Source of the DNA: Nocardioides speluncae
GTDB taxonomy: Bacteria; Actinomycetota; Actinomycetes; Propionibacteriales; Nocardioidaceae
Length of the DNA: 64,000 bases
Assembly (NCBI RefSeq): GCF_003121585.1
Contig: NZ_QEOO01000026.1
Span: 164,472 to 228,471, forward strand
Direction of reading: 5' to 3'
Program-made: the position numbers and the translations under genes
Notes under the pieces: generated by a model
The model's input: the letters and a program-made list of their open reading frames with translations, nothing else
The model's database searches: none
Told to the model about the DNA's origin: nothing
Shown here: piece after piece, positions 58,190 to 64,000 of the stretch
How positions within the stretch are numbered: the first letter of the stretch is position 1
Layout: each line of letters opens with the position of its first letter

Positions 58190-59478
58190 CGCAGTGACAC
58201 CTCCGCCCCTCTCGCCATCGGCGCGATCAGCAAGGTGGCCAGATCCGGGACCTCATCAGCGGTCACGCCTAGCGCCGGACCCAGCAGCGCGCTGAGGAAG
58301 GCGTCCTCGTCCGCACTCCCCGCCAAAGTGTCGGTCACCCTGTCACCGGACAGTGCGGGGCCGGGCGCGACCCGGGAAGTGCCCTTGCCGGTCGGCTGCT
58401 CGACGCCGTCGTTGACGTCAGGCACATCGGTGAACGGGTTCTCCTGGCTGTATGGCGGGTTCGGCAGCGTCCCGCAGTAAGGGCCGTTCTTCGCGCCGGA
58501 CACCGGCAGGTCGCCGGTGTGGTAACCGCGCGGCTGGTTGGGCAGCAGCTCGAGGTTGATGTGCAGGATGAAGCCGCGGAACGTCTCCGCCTGGTTGGGG
58601 ATCGCGTTGCGGACACCGCCGATCAGGCACGGGTACTCCGGGGCGTACTTCTTCAACAGGTTGAACTGCGGCACGCTCAGCTGGCCCAGCCGAATGATGT
58701 TCTCGTCGTTCTTGTCCAGGAACTCGGTCGTGGTGTCGGAGAAGCTGCCCACGTCACGCAGGAACTGCTGCAGCTTCTTCTCCCGTCCCTCGAGGGTATG
58801 ACCGGTCTTGATGGTGTTGCGCAGAATGGTCGCGATCTCCGGCAGCACCTCGACGTAGAGGTCGGAGACCTGGGAGGTGAGCCGCAGGTCCTCGACGATG
58901 TCGGGGATCTGCGGGTTGACCCGCTTGAGGTAGGAGTCGAGGGTCACCAGGTTCTCCCCGATGAGCTCACCCCGGCCCTCCAGTGCGGTCGCCATGGCGT
59001 TCAGCGTCTTGTTGATCTCGGCCGGCGCCACCGCTCGCAGCAGCGGGTACAGGTCGGAGAGCACCCGCTCCAACTCGATCGACACCTGGGTGCGCGCGAT
59101 GGTGTCGCCTGCCTGCAGGTCGCCGTCGGGCGAGTCGGGCACTTCCAGCGAGACATACTTCTCCCCGAACAGCGTCTTCGGCACGATGCTGCCGGTGACG
59201 TTGGCGGGGATCTCGGTGTCGCGGCCGTGGAACAGACCTAGCGTCAGCTCAGCTCCTTCGCCGCTTGCCTTGCTCTCGATGACCTCGCCGACGATCACGC
59301 CGCGGACCTTCACATCGGCCCGGTGTGGAAGCTGCAGGCCGATGCTCGAGGTCTTGAGCGTGACCTCGTCGTACTGGGTGAACTTCTTGGTGAAGACCGC
59401 GTAGGTCAGCCAGATGCCCAGCAGCAGCAGGCACAGGAAGCCGACGCCGAGCACCTTGTGGTTGCGGAACGGGTTCAT
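58186..59478 (-). CDS. mceA: Mce family protein, A position
   Basis: The 430-aa protein is the first Mce subunit of the operon. It has a membrane helix (VLGVGFLCLLLLGIWLTYAV), the MCE domain (YDEVTLKTSSIGLQLPHRAD to EKYVSLEVPDSPD), a helical region, and a C-terminal extension with a Cys pair (YPCLIGG, GPYCGTLPNPPY) typical of actinobacterial MceA. It overlaps the permease gene before it and MceB after it by 4 bp. Confidence 0.9.
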   Translation of the reverse strand: MNPFRNHKVLGVGFLCLLLLGIWLTYAVFTKKFTQYDEVTLKTSSIGLQLPHRADVKVRGVIVGEVIESKASGEGAELTLGLFHGRDTEIPANVTGSIVPKTLFGEKYVSLEVPDSPDGDLQAGDTIARTQVSIELERVLSDLYPLLRAVAPAEINKTLNAMATALEGRGELIGENLVTLDSYLKRVNPQIPDIVEDLRLTSQVSDLYVEVLPEIATILRNTIKTGHTLEGREKKLQQFLRDVGSFSDTTTEFLDKNDENIIRLGQLSVPQFNLLKKYAPEYPCLIGGVRNAIPNQAETFRGFILHINLELLPNQPRGYHTGDLPVSGAKNGPYCGTLPNPPYSQENPFTDVPDVNDGVEQPTGKGTSRVAPGPALSGDRVTDTLAGSADEDAFLSALLGPALGVTADEVPDLATLLIAPMARGAEVSLR

Positions 59479-60311
59479 CCGGCCAACCTCACCGTGGTCG
59501 AGGCGCCCCAGATCGCCATCGACAAGAACAGGTCCATCACGTTGATCGCGACGATGCTGGTCCGGACCGCGCGGCCCACAGCGATGCCCACGCCAGCCGG
59601 GCCACCCGAGGCGTTGTAGCCGTGGTAGCAGTGGATCAGGATCACCATGACCGCGAAGACCAGCACCTTGCCGAAGGACCAGAGCACGTCCCCGGGTGGC
59701 AGGAACGCGTTGAAGTAGTGGTCATAGGTGCCGGTGCTCTGCCCGAAGAACTGGGTGACGGTCAGCCGGGTCGCGAAGTACGACGCGAGCAGGCCGACGA
59801 CGTACAGCGGGACGATCGCGATCAGCCCGCCGATGATCCGGGTGGTCACCAGGAACGGCAGCGACGGGATCGCCATCACCTCGAGCGCGTCGACCTCCTC
59901 GGAGATCCGCATCGCGCCGAGCTGGGCGGTGAAGCCGCAGCCGACCGTGGCAGCCAGCGCGATCCCAGCCACCAGCGGCGCGATCTCGCGGGTGTTGAAG
60001 TACGCCGACACGAAGCCGGAGAACGCAGCGGTGCCGAGCTGGTTGAGCGCGGCGTACCCCTGCAGGCCGACCTCGGTGCCGGTGAAGAAGCACATCGCGG
60101 TGATCACGCCGACGGTGCCGCCGATGACGGCCAGCGCGCCCGAGCCGAGGGTGACCTCGGCCAGGATCCGCAGGATCTCCTTCTTGTAGCGCCGGATCGT
60201 GCGCGGGGTCCACGCCAGCGCCTTGATGTAGAAGGCCAGCTGACTACCGAGGTCGTCGATCATCTTGGCCGGCCGCTCGTAGGCGGCCTTCACGGTGTCG
60301 ATTCCAGACAT
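59475..60311 (-). CDS. yrbEB: MlaE/YrbE-type permease, second copy
   Basis: The 278-aa integral membrane protein has the MlaE fold with about five membrane segments and the conserved stretch GFTAQLGAMRISEEVDALEV, where the ATPase and the substrate path meet, plus MAIPSLPFLVTTRIIGGLIA. With YrbEA it forms the membrane core of the Mce lipid importer. Typical third-position G/C codons are used throughout, unlike part of the first permease gene. It starts 10 bp after the YrbEA stop. Confidence 0.93.
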   Translation of the reverse strand: MSGIDTVKAAYERPAKMIDDLGSQLAFYIKALAWTPRTIRRYKKEILRILAEVTLGSGALAVIGGTVGVITAMCFFTGTEVGLQGYAALNQLGTAAFSGFVSAYFNTREIAPLVAGIALAATVGCGFTAQLGAMRISEEVDALEVMAIPSLPFLVTTRIIGGLIAIVPLYVVGLLASYFATRLTVTQFFGQSTGTYDHYFNAFLPPGDVLWSFGKVLVFAVMVILIHCYHGYNASGGPAGVGIAVGRAVRTSIVAINVMDLFLSMAIWGASTTVRLAG

Positions 60312-60321
60312 GTCAGCTCAC

Positions 60322-61107
60322 CTAACCCGTCTTTGGCGGGACGAGCTGCAGATAGATCGCGCTCATGATGAAGTTGACGAGGAACAGGAGCATGAAGCTG
60401 ATGACGACGGACTCGTTCACCGCGTCACCGACACCCTTCGGACCACCACCGGCGTTCATGCCCTTGTAGCACGCGACGATGGCCGCGATCAGGCCGAAGA
60501 CGAGTGCCTTCGCCATCCCCTGCCATAAGTCGGGTAACTGGGCTAACGCGGTGAAGCTCGCTAAATATGCGCCTGGGGTGCCGTCTTGTAAGACCACGTT
60601 GAAGACGTAGCCGCCGGTCACGCCGACCACGCTGACCAGGCCGTTGAGGAAGACCGCGACCAGCATGCAGGCCAGCACCCGCGGCACCACCAGGCGCTGG
60701 ATCGGGTCGATGCCAAGCACCATCATCGCGTCGAGCTCTTCGCGGATCTTGCGAGCGCCGAGGTCAGCCGCGATAGCGGAGCCGCCGGCGCCGGCGATCA
60801 GCAGCGAGGTGGCGATCGGCCCGGCCTCCCGGACCACCGCCAGCACCGACGCCGAGCCCGTGAAGGACTGCGCGCCGAACTGCTTGATCAGGCCACCGAC
60901 CTGGAGCGCGATGACCGCGCCGAACGGGATCGCGACCAGCGCGGTCGGGATGATCGTGACCGACGCGATGAACCAGGCCTGCTGGATGAACTCGCGGGTC
61001 TGGAACGGGCGGCGGAAGAGGCCGCGGCCGACGTCCAGACCAAAGGCAAAGAGCTTGCCCGCAGTCCCGATCGGCCTGAGGGCCTTGGTGGCGGTGATGG
61101 ATGACAT
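60322..61107 (-). CDS. yrbEA: MlaE/YrbE-type permease, first copy, with TTA codon cluster
   Basis: The 261-aa membrane protein has the MlaE family core (AGAGGSAIAADLGARKIREE, LDAMMVLGIDPIQRLVVPRV) and five or so membrane segments. It pairs with YrbEB and the ATPase. Between about 60526 and 60591 all five leucines (residues 173, 182, 188, 191, 194) use TTA, and neighbouring codons are also A/T-ending, in contrast to the CTC/CTG leucines in the rest of the gene. The protein sequence itself is normal for the family in this region. Confidence 0.92.
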   Translation of the reverse strand: MSSITATKALRPIGTAGKLFAFGLDVGRGLFRRPFQTREFIQQAWFIASVTIIPTALVAIPFGAVIALQVGGLIKQFGAQSFTGSASVLAVVREAGPIATSLLIAGAGGSAIAADLGARKIREELDAMMVLGIDPIQRLVVPRVLACMLVAVFLNGLVSVVGVTGGYVFNVVLQDGTPGAYLASFTALAQLPDLWQGMAKALVFGLIAAIVACYKGMNAGGGPKGVGDAVNESVVISFMLLFLVNFIMSAIYLQLVPPKTG

Positions 61108-61114
61108 CTCGAGG

Positions 61115-62071
61115 TCAGACCCCTGGTGCCAGGCCGGCGTTCGAGCTCATGAACGAGCCGGGAGGCGGTGACACGCCGTTCGCACGGCACCACTCTCCGG
61201 GCGGCTGCTGGCTGCGGCGGGCAATGCCGTTGGACGGCATCTGCTGCATCGGGATCGGCGGCAGCGGCGGCAGGTCCTGGCCCTTCTCGGCCTCGAGCTC
61301 GTCGGCGTCCTTCTCCTCCGACATGCCGATCGGGCCGACCCGCTGCGCGTTGAGGAACTGGCGGACCACCGGCTCCTCGGAACTGAGCAGCATCTCGCGC
61401 GGGCCGAACATCGCGAGGTGCTTGTGGTAGAGCAGGCCGATGTTGTCCGGCACCGTCCTGGCGGTGTTGACGTCGTGGGTGACGATCAGGAAGGTGGCGT
61501 CGATCTGGGCGTTGAGGTCGATGATCAGCTGGTTGAGAAACGCCGTACGCACCGGGTCCAGGCCGGAGTCCGGCTCGTCGAAGAGCACGATCTCCGGGTC
61601 GAGCACCAGGGCTCGCGCCAGGCCGGCGCGCTTGCGCATGCCGCCCGAGATCTCGCCGGGAAGCTTGGTCTCGGAGCCGACGAGGCCGACCAGGTCCATC
61701 TTCTCCATGACGATGTTGCGGATCTCGGACTCGCTCTTCTTGGTGTGCTCGCGCAGCGGGAAGGCGACGTTGTCGTAGAGGTTCATCGAGCCGAACATCG
61801 CGCCGTCCTGGAACAGCACGCCGAACAACTTGCGGATCTCGTAGAGGTCCTTCTCGGAGCAGCTTGCGATGTCGGTGCCCTCGATCAAGATCGAGCCGGT
61901 GTCGGGCTTGAGCAGGCCGATCAAGGTCTTCAGGAGCACCGACTTGCCGGTGCCGGACGGGCCGAGCATCACGCAGATCTCCCCAGGCGGGATGGTGAGC
62001 GTGACGTCGCCCCAGATGAGCTGCTTGCCGAACGACTTCGTGAGGTGTTCGACCTTGATTTCTACGCCCAT
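61115..62071 (-). CDS. mkl: Mce/Mla transporter ATPase (Mkl/MceG type)
   Basis: The 318-aa ATPase has Walker A MLGPSGTGKSVLLKTL, Q-loop GVLFQDGAMFGSMNL, signature EISGGMRKRAGLARAL, Walker B EIVLFDEPDSGLDP and switch His LIVTHDVNTA. The GGMRKR form of the signature is the mark of the Mkl/MlaF group. After about residue 245 an unusual Pro-rich C-terminal tail follows (DLPPLPPIPMQQMPSNGIAR). ATG 62071 starts the first strand MGVEIKVEHLTKSFG. It heads the mce operon and lies between rplL and rpoB as in mycobacteria. Confidence 0.93.
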   Translation of the reverse strand: MGVEIKVEHLTKSFGKQLIWGDVTLTIPPGEICVMLGPSGTGKSVLLKTLIGLLKPDTGSILIEGTDIASCSEKDLYEIRKLFGVLFQDGAMFGSMNLYDNVAFPLREHTKKSESEIRNIVMEKMDLVGLVGSETKLPGEISGGMRKRAGLARALVLDPEIVLFDEPDSGLDPVRTAFLNQLIIDLNAQIDATFLIVTHDVNTARTVPDNIGLLYHKHLAMFGPREMLLSSEEPVVRQFLNAQRVGPIGMSEEKDADELEAEKGQDLPPLPPIPMQQMPSNGIARRSQQPPGEWCRANGVSPPPGSFMSSNAGLAPGV

Positions 62072-62235
62072 GGCGGACTTCTCCCTCTGCACCGCTGACA
62101 ACAGCATCGAAGACAACGCCTGCGACACTGCAGGGCGAGCCTCCCTCGCTTCCCCTCCCAACCAACGCAGATGTGCTGCATTGGTTACGCGCCAGTTCCA
62201 CAGGCTGTCCATGCCCATCCGCACCCTGGATATGC

Positions 62236-62274
62236 CACAGGGCGGCCACCCCCGATCGGGGTGACCGCCCTGTG
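62236..62274 (-). terminator. rplL terminator hairpin
   Basis: CACAGGGCGG-C-CACCCC pairs with GGGGTG-A-CCGCCCTGTG, with one internal mismatch and a short CGATC loop, 24 bp after the rplL stop on the minus strand. It separates the ribosomal operon from the mce operon, whose promoter should lie between here and 62071. Confidence 0.8.
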
Positions 62275-62298
62275 TTGGAGCGTCTCAGAGAGAGTGCG

Positions 62299-62694
62299 TC
62301 ACTTGAGGGTGACGGTGGCGCCGGCGCCCTCGAGGGCCTCCTTGGCCTTCTCGGCGGCCTCCTTGGTCGCCTTCTCCAGGATCGGCTTCGGCGCGGACTC
62401 CACCAGGTCCTTGGCCTCCTTCAGGCCGAGGGAGGTGAGAGCGCGCACCTCCTTGATGACGTTGATCTTCTTGTCGCCGGCAGCCTCGAGGATGACGTCG
62501 AACTCGTCCTGCTCGGCAGCGGCCTCGCCGCCACCGGCAGCGGCGCCGCCAGCGGCCGGGGCAGCGGCCACGGCAACCGGAGCGGCGGCGGTGACGCCGA
62601 AGGTCTCCTCGAACTGCTTCACGAACTCGGAGAGCTCGATCAGGGTCATTTCCTTGAACGCGTCGAGCAGCTCGTCAGTGCTGAGCTTCGCCAT
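62299..62694 (-). CDS. rplL: 50S ribosomal protein L7/L12
   Basis: The 131-aa protein has the N-terminal dimerisation part ([20 protein letters not shown]), an Ala/Gly/Pro hinge and the C-terminal factor-binding domain ([40 protein letters not shown]). It forms the ribosomal stalk with L10. The ATG at 62694 is chosen over a start six codons upstream. It lies 78 bp after rplJ in the usual order. Confidence 0.97.
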   Translation of the reverse strand: MAKLSTDELLDAFKEMTLIELSEFVKQFEETFGVTAAAPVAVAAAPAAGGAAAGGGEAAAEQDEFDVILEAAGDKKINVIKEVRALTSLGLKEAKDLVESAPKPILEKATKEAAEKAKEALEGAGATVTLK

Positions 62695-62772
62695 GGTGGC
62701 GTTTCCTTCCATTCGGTGGTGCGCTTCTGTTGGTCAGCGCACCGGTTTCAGGTGGTGTGTACGTCGGCCCGT

Positions 62773-63405
62773 TCAGGCCTCAGTGGACTCGGCTGCCTCG
62801 TCGGCGACCGGAGCGTCCTCGGCAGCGGCTTCGGCCGGAGCGGCGTCTGCCGGCGCCGGCGTACCGGCACCACCTGCGAGGATCGAGGGGTCCTGCTCTG
62901 CCTTGGCCTGCAGGGCGCCGGCGAGCCGGGCAGCCTGCGAGAGCGGGGCGTTGAGCAGGTAGACGGCCTGGGAGAGCGAAGCGAGCATCGCGCCCGCCAG
63001 CTTGCCCATGAGCACCTCGCGCGACTCGAGGTCTGCCAGCTTGGAGACCTCCTTCGCGTCGAGCGGCTTGCCGTCCAGTACGCCGCCCTTGATCACAAGG
63101 GCGGGGTTCGCCTTGGCAAATTCACGCAGGCCCTTGGCTGCCTCGACCACGTCGCCGTTGATGAAGGCGATGGCGGTCGGACCGGTGAGGAGGTCGTCGA
63201 AACCCTCGATCCCGGCCTCGGTGGCGGCCAGCTTGGCCAGCGTGTTCTTGACCACGGCGTAGTTGGCGTTCTCGCCGAGCGCTCGCCGCAGTTCCTGCAG
63301 CTGAGCAACGGTGAGACCGCGGTACTCGGTCAGCACAGCGCCATCGGCGGCGTGGAACGCGTCCACGACCTCCTTGACGGCTGCTGCCTTATCTGGCCGC
63401 GCCAT
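62773..63405 (-). CDS. rplJ: 50S ribosomal protein L10
   Basis: The 210-aa stalk base protein starts [20 protein letters not shown] and shows the family core ([60 protein letters not shown]). The C-terminal Ala/Pro/Glu-rich tail of about 35 residues is typical for actinobacteria. It also represses its own operon by binding the L10 leader, seen directly upstream. Confidence 0.97.
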   Translation of the reverse strand: MARPDKAAAVKEVVDAFHAADGAVLTEYRGLTVAQLQELRRALGENANYAVVKNTLAKLAATEAGIEGFDDLLTGPTAIAFINGDVVEAAKGLREFAKANPALVIKGGVLDGKPLDAKEVSKLADLESREVLMGKLAGAMLASLSQAVYLLNAPLSQAARLAGALQAKAEQDPSILAGGAGTPAPADAAPAEAAAEDAPVADEAAESTEA

Positions 63406-63429
63406 GGGTCTCCTTCCGATCTACGTCGA

Positions 63430-63626
63430 TGAGAGCGACGGTCGGTCAGGAGCTGCGAAATGCGAAACGCCCTGGCACAGGGCTCAGGGCGTTGGTACGG
63501 CGGGCTCGGCCCGCCACTGCTCTGGCACCTGCGCAGGCCGTCCGCTCTCGCGGATCCTTCGGTCGGTCTGCCTGGGCCTAGGGCTCGAGCAGCACGACAA
63601 CCGGCGGTCTCTGGTTCCAGCGGAGA
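63430..63626 (-). ncRNA. ribosomal protein L10 leader RNA
   Basis: The region upstream of rplJ folds into several hairpins on the minus strand, among them GGCGGGC-CGA-GCCCGCC (63499-63515) and AACGCCCTG...CAGGGCGTT (63466-63493). It contains GGATCCGCGAGAGCGGACGG, which resembles the conserved part of L10 leaders bound by L10-L12. The second hairpin lies near the gene and could attenuate transcription. Exact ends are estimated. Confidence 0.7.
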
Positions 63627-63655
63627 ACCTTACGCGACTCCCCCACGCTCCCCAA
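63627..63655 (-). promoter_or_regulatory. candidate rplJ-rplL promoter
   Basis: On the minus strand TTGGGG (63655-63650) and TAAGGT (63632-63627) are 17 bases apart, just upstream of the L10 leader. The first copy of the 31-bp repeat array begins 5 bp upstream of the -35 element. Confidence 0.4.
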
Positions 63656-63659
63656 ATCC

Positions 63660-63803
63660 GCCGACCCGCCCCGTATTCACGCCCTACAACGCCGACCCGG
63701 CCCGTGTTGACGCGTGAGAGCGCTGACCCGGCCGGTGTCGACGCGTGAGAGCGCTGACCCGGCCCGTGTCGACATGCTGCGTGTGAAGACGGGCCGGGTC
63801 AGC
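63660..63803. repeat. 31-bp-period repeat array, copy locus 2
   Basis: Four direct copies of a 21-bp core (best form GCTGACCCGGCCCGTGTCGAC) begin at 63660, 63691, 63722 and 63753, each exactly 31 bp after the last. The 10-bp spacers are themselves alike (GCGTGAGAGC twice). An inverted copy follows at 63783-63803. The array fills the stretch between the rplJ promoter and the transposase 3' end; no gene is seen in it. It shares its core with the cluster at 15342-15454. Confidence 0.88.
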
Positions 63804-63820
63804 GCGAGTCTGAGACGCTT

Positions 63821-64000
63821 CTATAGGTTGTCAACCCCTGCCGCGAGGTGTCGGTAGAGCTCGCGGGCGATGTATCTCTTGAGGCAGCGGCGGATGCGGG
63901 GCTTGCTAAGGGACTCGGCGGTGCGGCGCGCGACGTAGGCGCGGGTGGCGGGGTGGTGCTGCATGCGGGTCTTGGCGATGGAGTGCAGGGCTCGGTTGAG
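63821..64000 (-). CDS. IS110-family transposase, C-terminal end (5' part outside window)
   Basis: The last 59 codons of a minus-strand gene read LNRALHSIAKTRMQHHPATR, AYVARRTAESLSKPRIRRCL, KRYIARELYRHLAAG and a stop at 63821. LNRALH-IA-TRM, TRAYVARR and the R-CLKRY-ARE--R element are the conserved tail of the Transposase_20 domain in IS110 recombinases. The frame is intact to the window edge. Its stop lies 18 bp from the 31-bp repeat array. Confidence 0.82.
   Translation of the reverse strand, partial: LNRALHSIAKTRMQHHPATRAYVARRTAESLSKPRIRRCLKRYIARELYRHLAAGVDNL
63821..64000 (-). mobile_element. IS110-family insertion sequence, right part only
   Basis: The transposase tail marks an IS110-type element that extends beyond the window. 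The element end should be between 63803 and 63821 or within the adjacent repeats. IS110 elements have no inverted repeats and target short specific sites, so the border cannot be fixed from this side alone. Confidence 0.6.

Noticed and set aside
63660..63803. Possible CRISPR array because of exact 31-bp spacing
   Set aside because: The repeat core is 21 bp, the spacers are only 10 bp and nearly identical, and no cas gene is in view.

Overview
The window is high-GC actinobacterial chromosome, most likely from the family Nocardioidaceae (Nocardioides or a close relative). I infer this from three things. The codon bias is strong toward G/C at third positions, with many GTG and TTG starts. A ribosomal/RNA polymerase block reads rplJ-rplL, an mkl-type ATPase with a complete mce operon, then rpoB-rpoC. 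Short palindromic repeats of a kind I associate with Nocardioides genomes are present. No species can be named from sequence alone.

Left part (1-11540). A truncated methyltransferase, pdxH, an unknown helical protein, a citrate synthase and a DHFR-like reductase are followed by a single-polypeptide fusion of a DUF1778 antitoxin-like domain with a GNAT acetyltransferase. Next is a tightly packed seven-gene operon (4423-11540): KASIII/OleA-like synthase, metallo-beta-lactamase-fold hydrolase, F390-synthetase-like adenylating enzyme, NAD-dependent epimerase, GT2-type glycosyltransferase, an unknown 186-aa protein and an MGT-type glycosyltransferase. It looks like a pathway for an undescribed glycosylated fatty-acid-derived product, and it is my best candidate for a new system.

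Middle part (11547-31809). It holds two NarL-type two-component systems, each beside a divergently transcribed membrane or ABC transporter gene, then two small methyltransferase/VOC genes and a sortase-anchored thioester (TQXA-type) surface protein. Further on are GNAT, serC, a macrodomain protein, a beta-propeller membrane protein, a Methyltransf_32-like enzyme with a 28-aa membrane peptide gene, a GlcD-like FAD oxidase, a lipoprotein and a double NUDIX protein. An acyltransferase-3 membrane protein lies under a perfect match to the DasR operator (dre), followed by an exported M28 peptidase. Several gene ends carry long, nearly perfect hairpins.

Polymorphic toxin region (31858-39277). A 2010-aa exported RHS protein has a non-core C-terminal tip. 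Directly downstream in the same operon are three small genes, at least one of which is likely an immunity gene. This tip region looks less GC-rich than its surroundings. An exported DyP peroxidase with an altered catalytic motif, an M14 carboxypeptidase, a membrane protein and an SRPBCC protein follow.

Right part (43302-64000). On the minus strand, in transcription order from the right, are an IS110-family transposase 3' end, a 31-bp-periodic repeat array, the rplJ promoter and L10 leader, rplJ, rplL, the complete mce transporter (mkl ATPase, two YrbE permeases, six Mce proteins, two Mce-associated proteins), rpoB and rpoC. The 31-bp repeat family at the right edge also occurs at 15342-15454. 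The first permease gene carries an unusual cluster of five TTA leucine codons.
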